64,000 nucleotides of DNA, taken from NCBI GenBank assembly GCA_001632435.1, contig KV424005.1:62001-126000 (forward strand). The letters run 5' to 3'. The translations under genes were made by a program, and so were the position numbers. The notes below the pieces were generated by a model. It did not search any database. It was not told the origin of the DNA and worked only from the letters and a program-made list of their open reading frames with translations. This DNA comes from Calocera cornea HHB12733 (lineage: Eukaryota; Basidiomycota; Dacrymycetes; Dacrymycetales; Dacrymycetaceae). This document shows, piece after piece, positions 54,859 through 64,000 of this stretch; positions within the stretch are counted from its first letter, which is position 1; the number at the start of each line of letters is the position of its first letter.

Positions 54859-56492
54859 ATGGGCCTGCTCTACGCTATTATAACCGCCCTGATCATCTAA
54901 CTACTATATCTGGAGATTAGATCTCAGAAAAGCTTGTTTCCAGAACACATCGGCGGTCCGAAACCGGAGTCATAGATGCTCGGCAATCGGGCAGAACGTA
55001 CACTGATTTAATCGTCGGGCAGTTTGTCAAAGTATGGAATAAGCAGATCGAAACGGAAGGATCAGCCAACGGGTCGTGGAGCACCATTGTCTCCCACTGG
55101 ATGGAGCTGTTGACGATGGAATCGCTCGGCTCTAGTGTGCTCTTCAATGATGATACGACATATGCATAATCTATACACCCTATTATTCAGCTTCGTTTGG
55201 CGCTCGTTTTGGTGCTCTCGAGGGTGGATCTCATGACTTGTTGGAGTACGTTGCCCTTCGTCTCATCAATGTTCACTGTTAACTGTCTTCAGGAAGAGCA
55301 CACGCCAGCCTGGTCAGTAACACCTTATCGAGGTCGGACAAGTTCGCCATCGCTATGAATGCCATCATGCTATACGTGCCAAGCTGGCTTATTCATGTCA
55401 CGCACAAGCTCCCTTTCCCCGCGATCAAGAAGTTTCAGCATGCGAAGGCGGCGGCTCGCAAATATGCAATCAACATGATCGAGGACGAGAAGCGGCAGAT
55501 TTCACTCGACAAGTATCGTGGTGATAACGACCTTATCACTGTGCTCGCGAAGGCAAGCGTTGCGCGCGGCAAGATGGCGATGGACCCTCTCACTGACAAA
55601 GAGATCCATCATCAACTTACGTGAGTTATTCAGAGTGTATCGGTTGATAGGGTTCCTCATGCAATCATTAGCACGTTTTTCATGGCTGGCTTAGAGACCG
55701 CCGCCAACACGGTCTCTTTTGGCTTCATTGATCTTGCACAGCACCCTGCCGTCCAAGCCAAGCCTTACGAAGAGGTTAAGAGCATATTAGGCTCGGCGGA
55801 GGATCGCGATCTTGCAGAGGGATTCCACTTTTCGGTCTTGGATACGATGCCCTATCTCATTGCGGTCATCAATGAGACGCTGCGCTTGCATGGTGCGGTG
55901 CATTCCATGATTCTCATGGCCACAGAGGACAATGTGGTCCCGCTATTGTAGCCAATTAGAGCTCGAGATGGGAAGGGTCTTCATGTTATCCCCGTAAAAA
56001 AGGGTCAGAGAGTTGTATGTCGGATTTTGCCCGCCTGCCCGTAGCAGCTGCTGACGACGTCGGAACTGTGCCACTTTGACGGATATAACCATCTCGAGCA
56101 AGTCTGGGGCTCTGACGCTCATGAATTTAGACCGGAGCGATGGATTGATATGGGTGAGAGTTTTGTCACACCAGAAGCGAGCATTGGTGGACCTTTCGCC
56201 AATCTGTGAGCCAGCTTCAACCTTTGCAGTTGATTGACACTGAAGCCGCTCCAGAGGCACATTTGGAGCAGGACCAAAGGGCTGCATTGGGTATGCTTCC
56301 TCCCAGGAATGGGGAGTGTTGGTTGCTGTTGTCTCACAGCTGGCGATTTGGCATACTTGAGTTACAGGTGTTCGTTGTCGTCATAGTACGCGGGTTCGAG
56401 CTCGGTCTCTGACAGTAAGTACAAGCTTTGGAGGGACGGTTCATTTGTTGGCACGGTACATTTTCGTGCATGTTTTGCAAGCCCGTGCTAAT
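54859..56492 (+). pseudogene. Decayed cytochrome P450 (copy 2)
   Basis: ATG 54859 opens MGLLYAIITALII then stops. The region coding for the helix B-C part of the intact copy is missing. Then segments of the paralogue follow in order: VGQFVKVWNKQIETEG and SHWMELLTMESLGSS (55010-55140), MLYVPSWLIHVTHKLPFP (55370), FMAGLETAANTVSFGF (I-helix, 55680), YLIAVINETLRLHG (K-helix, 55850), a stop at 55949, FGAGPKGCIGY in another frame (near 56262) and WRFGILELQVFVVVIVRGFE (56340), then a one-base shift before YKLWRDGSFVGTV. The coding stretch 55355-55951 is still open, so decay is fairly recent. Paralogue of the P450 at 18573-20609. Confidence 0.85.
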
Positions 56493-56624
56493 TGTCACTT
56501 CTGTGCTCAAATACCCATGCAGGAGGGACGTTTGGAACAAGGACCTCAAGTGCCTGTAGCCATCAGGCACCGACGGAGCTAGCCTTGTATACATTTCTGT
56601 GGGATTTACTTCTGCCCGGTGGCT

Positions 56625-56746
56625 GCTATTGCATCGATAGTACTTGCTATCCCGAAGATATTCTTGTTTGGAAATCCTGTGTACTGCTATTGCATCGATA
56701 ATACTTGGTATCCCGAAGATATTCTTATTTGAAAATCCTGTGTACT
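56625..56746 (+). repeat. 61-bp tandem duplication
   Basis: Two adjacent near-identical copies starting GCTATTGCATCGATA, at 56625 and 56686, a few substitutions apart. In the gap between the P450 pseudogene and the F-box-like gene. Confidence 0.9.
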
Positions 56747-56951
56747 GGAGGGGACGCGACTTTCTCCGAACGCTCGTCCGAGATCATGCCGTCCCTAAAT
56801 GACGTCGGAATGGAGGGGCTCGTGGGCAAATGGGCGCCCGATGATTAGAGATGCACATTTTAATCGGTCTCGTCTCGATTTTCTCCTGTTAACTGATCGA
56901 ATTTTCCAAGGTGTCGGCGCGCGGTAGGATGCGACCGGCGTGAACATCGCT

Positions 56952-58451
56952 ATGTCGCAGTGTTCCGCCGTCTTTCGTCCCCCTCGTTGCGGATTAGGGC
57001 CGGTGCACACTCGCGCACGGACCCTCAACGTAGATACATCCGTCAGCGCAGTCAGTCCTTCCGACGGTCATCACGGGCTTGCACTGGTTGCCCAGTCCGG
57101 TCGACCTCGTTTTGCGACCCTGCTCCAACTCGTCCTACGCAGAATGCTCCCCGTCGAGCTCGTCCGGTACATCATCCGCCTGGCCACCGACGTCCCTGTC
57201 GCGTTCGACACTCGCCACGAATCCGTGCTGGACGAAGACCGCGTCGCGACGCGTCGCGAGCTCCTCGTATCCCTCCAGACCAAGCTGTCGATCAGCCTCG
57301 TCTCAAAGTCGTTCCACGTCCTAGCCGAAGAATACCTGTACGAAGTCCTCCTGCTCACGCGGTTCCCAGGATGCAGCACCCTTCGTCGCTTTGCCGCTTT
57401 CCTCCGCAGAGGAAGACGCGGGGGGCTGCGTCCTCGTGGCAACCGCGTACGCCGGCTCGAGCTGCACTTTCGTATCGATGGCCCGTGGACGATTTCGTGG
57501 GATTCTCTCTGGGGCCTGCTCCCCGCTTGTCCGAATGTCGAACTGCTACTCTTCCAACCGCTCGGTACCGTCGTACACCCAGCGCTGAGGCCCACTACTT
57601 CCACCTACGGTCGCTATCTGCGCCATGGAGTCGAATGTCTACGGTTTGATAGGAACGACGTCTTCCTTTTCACTTGCACTGAACCGTTTGTGCGCGCTGT
57701 AGCCCGGAGATATGGCGGGACACTTCGCAGGCTCGAAGTTGGAGCATGCTGCGCAGTTCGTTCGTTCTACTTGCAACTGATGCTGGCCTTTTTGTACAAT
57801 TTGGAGGTCATTCACATCGCTCCTGTCCAATGGCGCTTGGGAGAAAACAACGACTCGGAGTCTATTAGGAAAAAATGGGCAGAGACTCTACCGATACCAC
57901 AGCAGAAACAACAGCTGCATACAGTTCTCCTCCACCAGGCATGTGGCTTGGAATTCATCCCGCAGCTCTGCCCACAGTTGAGACATGTATCCATATCAAA
58001 CCGCTTTTTTACTCCCTTCCCATCCATCATTCGGAACCTGTTACAACGAAACGCGGCATCCATCATCAGCCTCTACTATCAACATTATTATCACTCCGAA
58101 AACTCGCTACCTGATATCGTTGACCTCCTTCCCAATCTGGAGCACCTTCGGCTACTGGATTGGTTCGGAGCAAGCTGGGACAACGTTTTCTCGCCTGGAA
58201 TCCAGCCAAGGCTACGGACTCTGACCTTGTTTCGTATCATGTTGTCGGGTAGCGATTTGTTCAAGCACATGAGGGAACTGGTACAGGTGGGACAAGACGG
58301 ACGTCTTCCAAAACTCGCCAAGATACGACTTGGGACATGCGAGCATAATAGAGGGGGTTTAGACCAAGTTCAACCCGCATTTGCTCGTCTCGGTATCACG
58401 AGGGAGGAACGAGAAGATCTGAGGCCATGGTATGGAGGGTTTCCGTACTGA
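56952..58451 (+). CDS. F-box-like protein with leucine-rich C-terminal half (copy 2)
   Basis: A single-exon frame of 499 residues from ATG 56952; an alternative start at ATG 57144 would begin MLPVELVRYIIRLATDVP and may be the real one, since copy 1 aligns best from there. Blocks shared with copy 1: AFDTRHESV, SLVSKSFHVL, LLLTRFPGCS, WDSLWGLLPACPNVELLLFQ, QPAFARLGIT and REDLRPWYGGFPY at the end. Expected role is substrate recruitment to an SCF ubiquitin ligase, from the F-box-like N-terminus only. It lies between two P450 pseudogenes and is on the opposite strand to copy 1. Confidence 0.72.
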   Translation: MSQCSAVFRPPRCGLGPVHTRARTLNVDTSVSAVSPSDGHHGLALVAQSGRPRFATLLQLVLRRMLPVELVRYIIRLATDVPVAFDTRHESVLDEDRVATRRELLVSLQTKLSISLVSKSFHVLAEEYLYEVLLLTRFPGCSTLRRFAAFLRRGRRGGLRPRGNRVRRLELHFRIDGPWTISWDSLWGLLPACPNVELLLFQPLGTVVHPALRPTTSTYGRYLRHGVECLRFDRNDVFLFTCTEPFVRAVARRYGGTLRRLEVGACCAVRSFYLQLMLAFLYNLEVIHIAPVQWRLGENNDSESIRKKWAETLPIPQQKQQLHTVLLHQACGLEFIPQLCPQLRHVSISNRFFTPFPSIIRNLLQRNAASIISLYYQHYYHSENSLPDIVDLLPNLEHLRLLDWFGASWDNVFSPGIQPRLRTLTLFRIMLSGSDLFKHMRELVQVGQDGRLPKLAKIRLGTCEHNRGGLDQVQPAFARLGITREEREDLRPWYGGFPY

Positions 58452-59347
58452 AAACATGTGAGGAGGTGGGACGCCGCGTTATCTTACCGAGCGAGGGTCA
58501 CTCATGTTGTGGCAGAAGTATGCAAACAAAGATGCCCGTACAACGTACTGTCCTTCACATGCGAATGCCCTTACTTGATGCTGCCTAGAATCTCATACTT
58601 TCATCATTAGACTCCATCGCTTTACCAAGTTTTGACACGTAAATGCCTTGAACGTACCACGTTTAGGATTGGGGAAACACGCATTCAGTACTCCAGTGAA
58701 ATGTATGCATATAGCCCTGTTATCCTACGCTTGATCCTGTCTGCTCTGCACTCTGAACCCACAGCGAACTCGCGAACACCTCCGAACCATTTAGACTTGT
58801 CTGTGGGATGAATCGCACAGCTCCTCGCCAGACAGACAGCGGATGATCTCGACAACCAACATCTTGCATTGTATTGTATTGTATTGTTCATTGGAAACCG
58901 AGTTGACGTCATTATCCGACCTGCTGCGGCCAGCGGCGCAGATCGGCGGCACTCGGAAGCAGACCGGCGAGAAGCCAGCCCCGAAGCGCGTCAGTGAACC
59001 GTCCTGCGCGCTGTTTACCTCCTCGACGACAACCGCGATGGACGAGTTTTGTAACTACCTATGGACATTACCCCTCGCCAATGGAGAAAGAGAGGAGGAC
59101 GAGTCGCAACGTGCGACTGGCAGACGTAAGAAGAGACCAGCCAGACCCCCGCGTGTATCGATTTGACGATGTTAGCGAGGAACAGCGAACTGCTCGCAAG
59201 CTACTGAATCTCTCAAGACGTCGGCTAGCGTCTGTCTCGAGCATGCCCGACGCACCCATTGCAACATCTTACCCTTCTGAAGCCTCGCCGTTGTATGTAT
59301 ATTCATGACCGCCGACATGCAACCATCGCTTCGGTCGGGGACTATCG
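58452..59347. other. Intergenic stretch
   Basis: Contains a GTATT microsatellite at about 58866-58885 and two overlapping short frames near 59038-59308 that are rich in Arg and Glu without a recognised motif. No gene supported. Confidence 0.4.
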
Positions 59348-59998
59348 ATGAGATCGGAGACGGTTTTCAATGGATCCCACACGTATTACCTCAAAACAGA
59401 CTGCTTTGATGTCAAACGTCACGACAACCCCATTACGGACTCTGTGGAGCTCCTGCGTCGAAGGTTTGACCCAGTCTGCTACAATATCGAACTCGTGGCC
59501 GGCCAGGAAAGTCGGGCCATCCGTGCTAAAGGGTCAGCGAGTGGTGAGCTGAATTCAGTCCCTGAATATGTAGATTGCTGACGACAACTGCAGATGTGAC
59601 ATCTCGATGGATATCACCAGCTCGAGCAAATCTTGGGACCAGATGCGCACGAGCGAAAACCCGAGCGATGGATGGATTGGCAGAGGCTCCCGGTCAAGCC
59701 GAACGCCAGCATCGGTGCCCCATATGCAAGGGCGAACCTGTGAGCTGGCCGTTTCGGAGGATGTTTTGATACGATAACAGTGTCGCAGTGGGACGTTTGG
59801 AGCAGGACCTAAAGGCTAGATTGGGTTTGCGCCTTGTCGGGTTTCCTGAGCGAGTTGCTGATCGTAAGTGATAGATGGAGATTCGGCATGCTTGACCTAG
59901 CAAACTTCGTTGCCGTCCCCATTCGCGAGCTCACGAGTAGCATCTCCGATCCTGAGTACATCCTGTGGAGAGGCGGTTCGTCCATAGGCACGGTATGA
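59348..59998 (+). pseudogene. C-terminal P450 fragment (copy 3) with heme Cys replaced by stop
   Basis: Pieces of the P450 C-terminal third: GPSVLKGQRVVS before an intron-like break (59510-59550), DAHERKPERWMDWQRLPVKP (PERW region, 59645-59700), then FGAGPKG followed by TAG and IGF (59793-59820), where the codon of the heme-ligand Cys should be; then WRFGMLDLANFVAVPIREL and SDPEYILWRGGSSIGTV (59875-59998). The N-terminal two thirds are absent. Non-functional. It lies 0.9 kb downstream of F-box copy 2, as the intact P450 lies downstream of F-box copy 1. Confidence 0.82.
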
Positions 59999-62577
59999 GA
60001 CTTTGCAGATCATCATGGGCCGGGCTGATTCTTGATTCTCGGGCAGATATGCAAAAGAGGCACTTTGATAGTAGACGGCATGTACTCATGAGGATGAGGA
60101 GCCGGCCCACATAGCCTTCAGATCAAGTTGGGACTTCAGCCCACAATGACTGGCTGTGTAGCGGTGCAACTTTGCGCCCATTAGCATGATCAACCGCATT
60201 TGATTGGCTGCGCGCTCGTTCGGTTATCCACCACCTCCAACTCTCCTCCGCAAGTACTACCCATATCAACTCTGAGTTGCCGCGAGGCATCACTGTCAAA
60301 ACCCGGGAGTAGCCTGTGAGCGGCTCCTTGCCCATATGGCTCCTTTGCTGCGGAGTCGTCGGATCCTTTCTTTCCTTTGCCTGGCACCTAGAGCGAGGTA
60401 TGCATAGCCGGGACCTCATCACAAGGGCTCGTCCGAGGAAGGATAGCAAGCAGTTGGGTGTGCAGCCGGTGTGCCTCCTGGACAGTGCTCCTCCCTCCTC
60501 CCCTCCTCCCCCACCCCGCGTGGGGCTCCGTCCGAGGTGCGCTCCGATCGGACACCCGCTGGTTGGAGCCGGTGTGGAAGATTGCATACAAACCAGGCTC
60601 CTCATGACTGGACAAGGAATATGTATGCATCGACCTTCTGTAAGCGCTCTTCCATGTCTTGGCAAGTCGAAGAAATTATACGAAACTCTATTCGCGACTC
60701 GACCTGCGACGTGCGATGTCCTCTCCTGGCTGATCTCGTTCTTGACTTGCCCCACCAACTAGTGCTCACCCAAATTTGACAGAACAAACTGATTCTGGAC
60801 CAGTATTCGGGGAACGAGATCACGCGGGTTGGTATGACCTTTACATCAGGTAGTTTCTACGTACAGGCCCTAGTCGAAACCCTGGCCGAGCCATGCATTC
60901 TAGACTGACTGGATGATGTTCTGGGAATGTCCAGCATCAATAGCTATCTTGTGCTGCTTCGCATTTACCTTTCCGAATATCGTCGAACCGAGCTCGGGTC
61001 CGACCGAGAAGACGAGAATGGTATGGAATGTACTTAGAACAATAGGTTTGGGCAAAGAATCTATCGGCCGGGGAAATTAGTGACCTTTATTTCGGCCCAA
61101 ACGCCTGACATATTATTCTGATGCGCTCTAGACGAATGTCCAGCATGTATTCACTCGTCAAGAGCTAGTGGTCGGCTCCGAGCTCCGAACGCAGCACTAT
61201 CACACACGCACATCACTTGACTTGCTGACGATCGAGGGAATCCAACAAGGTCACTTCACCAGTGTTGTGTGCACCACATCCACCACTGGATGACAAATAG
61301 GGATGCGCCGAATCATTGGTGGGGCCATTCCCGAGGGAACTCTGTGAGTTGGGAAAAACTTCAAGTGACCCAGACGGTCAGTGACACTGAGTTGAGCTTG
61401 CATTGTAGCAGGACCGTGCAGCCGGGATACAAGAGCGGACTTCTAGCAGTTCTCAGAGCCAACTTAGGGAAAATGTCCACCTGAGAAAGAGTTATTGTAA
61501 CAGACGAGATGATCAATAGTAAGGTGTTCTTAGAGGCTAGCTCACTGCTGATCTGTCAACTGCCAGCAATAGATAGTTTAGCATCTAGCGGCATGTGGGT
61601 ACCGTATGCTCTGGGAGAGAACCGGCACCGAAGCGAACGACCGGTTATGAAGCAGGAGAGACTGTCCCTTCGTCCTCATGGTATCGAGCAAGCTTAGAGA
61701 ATGTTCAAGCGCTCGAAACATACGTCCCTCGGTATTTCACCCCCCATCGAGCGGGATTACGGACCACATACCTTATCTCCGTGCTTGCCAGAGACTTCTG
61801 TTGACTTTCGACGTAGTCTTGATGACCTGACACGGGAGAGCGCACCGGCCCAGGGAAGTAAAGCACCACAACTAGAGGTGGATTCTCCCGAACGCTTGGG
61901 GGGCAGGTCGCAAGCTGTAGAACGGGATCACGAATGTAAGCATTGAGATGAGGAACTCGAGGTCAGTAGAACGCCCATCTCGGTTCCAACCAATATCGCG
62001 TTAGGAACCTTCTGACTCGACAGGCTCTACACTTCCTTCACAACCCGGGTTGACGAGTCAACCAGTACCGTACCAGGAGTTTTCAATGTGCGGCGCCCTT
62101 CTGCATCTAAATGACGGTAAATAAGACTCGGATTCGCCCGCGAATTGCGATTTACTGACAGAACCAGAGTTCCAGCGGAACCGCCAGTCTGACCAGACCC
62201 CGATCTGTTTCAGGCACCGTTGGTATCTATTCACCCAGCCGAACAGCGAGTCAAAGCAGGGAACACGCTCTTACACGAGCGTCTGTGTTTATGTCATGAG
62301 AACCTAAAAGTAGTGGAGGAAAGACGCATTGAACCTTCAGCATGGATGCGCTGGCCGGGGATGTGGCAAAACTTGATCATCACCGAGAGCTGGCTTGCCT
62401 CTTCAACAACGACGCTCCTTATTACCACGACTGATTGAACGCTTACAGGTCGTGCGCGAACAGCACCATCAAGTAGAACCTAGCTGTGATGGATGGAGTC
62501 ACCGTATTCCCGAGCATTCGCAAACCTGACCTGCCCGAGAATAACCTTCCTAAGACTAAGACCTCTGTCCCTCGCAC
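59999..62577. other. Long stretch without a supported gene
   Basis: Many short frames, none with a domain or convincing splice sites. AT/GC balance is more even than in the left half of the window. The right end is the promoter of the cyanovirin-type gene. Confidence 0.4.
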
Positions 62578-62585
62578 TATATAAT
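62578..62585 (+). promoter_or_regulatory. TATA box of the CVNH gene
   Basis: TATATAAT 63 bp before the start codon at 62648. Position and sequence fit a core promoter. Confidence 0.6.
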
Positions 62586-62647
62586 GCAGCCTTCAGCTCA
62601 CTCGACCATGTCAGTCAGGCAATAGCACACAGCCCAGAGGCAACAAG

Positions 62648-63154
62648 ATGCGCTCCCTTCACAAGCTTCTCCTTGTCGGCGTCGCGATCCAGCTCTCTTC
62701 GGTTGCAGTCTTGGCTTCTTTCACTGATACCTGCACTTCGTATTCTTTGCAAAGCACTTGCAACAACGATGCATGCCTTTTCGAAGCGCAATGCCGCGAC
62801 AGGGCCCAGGTTTACGTGACGACCGAGATTGATCTCAACAACTGCGTCACCAACAACAATGGCAACTTGGGCTGTGCCCGTGGAGGGTATGCCTGTTTCT
62901 TTGAAGCTGCAATAATTCAGCACTGCTCACTGCCGTCCACAGAGGAGGATTCGATTTCAGCTGTTATGGATGTTATCTGAATGGTGCCGATCTGGTCTGC
63001 CAGTGCCGACAGAGGAACGGCAACTATGATACTACCTCGATCTGGCTTGGTAAGCAACCGTGTATCCTTCCACTACGCAGCTGTGAGTCCTTATCTTGGG
63101 GCGAACACAGGGAACTGCATGGACAACAACGACGGGGCTCTCTACTGTGGCTGA
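62648..63154 (+). CDS. Secreted cyanovirin-N homology (CVNH) protein
   Basis: Three exons, 62648-62886, 62943-63049 and 63111-63154, give 129 residues. Residues 1-24 are a signal peptide (MRSLHKLLLVGVAIQLSSVA then VLA). The mature part has the two-fold CVNH pattern: FTDTCTSYSLQSTCNND, LFEAQCRDRAQVYVTTEIDL, NCVTNNNGNLGCARG in the first repeat and FDFSCYGCYLNGADLVCQCR, YDTTSIWLGNCMDNNDGALY in the second. CVNH domains are small lectins, often mannose-binding. Ten or more Cys residues suggest several disulphides, more than in the founding protein, as is common in fungal secreted members. Likely extracellular; ligand unknown. Confidence 0.85.
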
Positions 63155-64000
63155 GCTCTTTTACAACGGCGAAGGGGAGAGGGTAGGGTTGCGAGAATAA
63201 GAAAGGCTGCTTTACTATTCTACACCTTGAGGCTGGACCAAGTTCCAATTCGGCCTACAGATGATTCACTGTAGTATAGAGTATCCGAAACCATTATGTT
63301 TCATCAGAGAGCCCAGAAGAGCAAGTACTTCAGGGTTTCAGCGAGCGTTGTTGTTTCAGAGCTTGTACTCTCCATCTTACAGGCAGGCCGACACCCCTAG
63401 CTTCCATAAATCAGCAAACACATTGTCCTCTTGGATGATTGTGCGGGATTTGTTACTCTTAAAAGCGACACTAGACGAAAGTTCCGTAGCGCTGCTCGAG
63501 GGCGCGATCGGACAGGATGGTGCAACTGCAGATGATGTCGTTGCCGTACTGGTCTACTCCTCTTCGATTCGGAGGAGAGGGAGGGTGTTGTTAATGGCTA
63601 GTACTCAAGTGCTTTTAAGTTCCATGCGAACAATGCTGTGTTGCATTCATGAGTCGATGAGCTTCATTGCGGGATACTCAACCACTTCGAGATTAACAAG
63701 CCGATGAAGAGCTCTCTACTTCTTGCTTTTCCAACTCCAAGTCTTACCCATAGGTGACGACCTACCCCCGTGACTCGCATCTCAGTCCACTACTCCCTAT
63801 GCAGGATGGTCAATGTTCTCTGTACTGTATGAGTTGCCGGCCCTCCAGCAGGCACCCACTGAACCAACAATTGGGGAAGGAAGTATGTTCAGGTCGCTTC
63901 CAGCCAACTACGCGAGGTGCTTCATACTAACAGGATTCTGGCAGAACCAGGGGGAGTGCCCTGCAACAGACGTGATTGCCTTCTGGAGTGAGTAAGGGAG
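63155..64000. other. Right end of window, no supported gene
   Basis: Frames at 63261-63707 and 63813-63995 have no motif and no splice support. A gene could start here and continue outside the window. Confidence 0.35.

Overview
The window looks like nuclear DNA of a basidiomycete, most likely an Agaricomycete. Reasons: GC-rich sequence, genes split by many 45-70 nt GT-AG introns, a GC-rich cap of nuclear housekeeping genes (succinate dehydrogenase iron-sulfur subunit, Rdh54/Rad54B helicase, Gna1), DUF6532-type and MYND proteins typical of Agaricomycetes, and a MULE DNA transposon. No tRNA, rRNA or CRISPR was seen.

Layout. 1-282: 5' end of SDH2 running off the left edge. 696-5311: RDH54/RAD54B-like recombination helicase with a duplicated N-terminal module. 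6249-7043: a small Zn2Cys6 factor whose cluster is spread over three exons. 8.2-15.4 kb: a weak membrane-protein candidate, a C2H2 zinc-finger protein, and an RTA1-like membrane protein with an apparent frameshift. 16007-18120: a complete MULE with 102-bp terminal inverted repeats, a perfect 9-bp target duplication and a transposase broken by one in-frame stop. 18.6-23.4 kb: an apparently intact P450 and an F-box-like protein. 24.1-26.8 kb: a divergent pair, a Golgi-type DxD glycosyltransferase and GNA1.

28308-51327 is the most unusual part. It behaves as one 23-kb mobile element: short inverted termini, then inverted arrays of GTAC-centred repeats just inside each end, and between them only accessory genes. 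The cargo is a long proline-rich protein whose C-terminus resembles a HECT E3 ligase, an HNH nuclease-domain protein, two DUF6532-like proteins, a protein with an 11-fold Thr-Ser-Gly repeat, an rve-type DDE integrase core protein and a MYND-finger protein. Clean splice models with preserved reading frames for the HNH, DUF6532 and integrase genes argue that the element is young or maintained. I do not recognise this combination as a named element class.

Right of the element: an acyl-CoA:6-aminopenicillanate acyltransferase-like (C45) Ntn hydrolase (52627-53890), then a second F-box-like gene flanked by two decayed P450 copies (54.9-60 kb) that are paralogous to the P450/F-box pair at 18.6-23.4 kb, and a secreted cyanovirin-N homology protein (62648-63154). 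The P450/F-box duplication on both sides of the large element shows that this region is prone to rearrangement.
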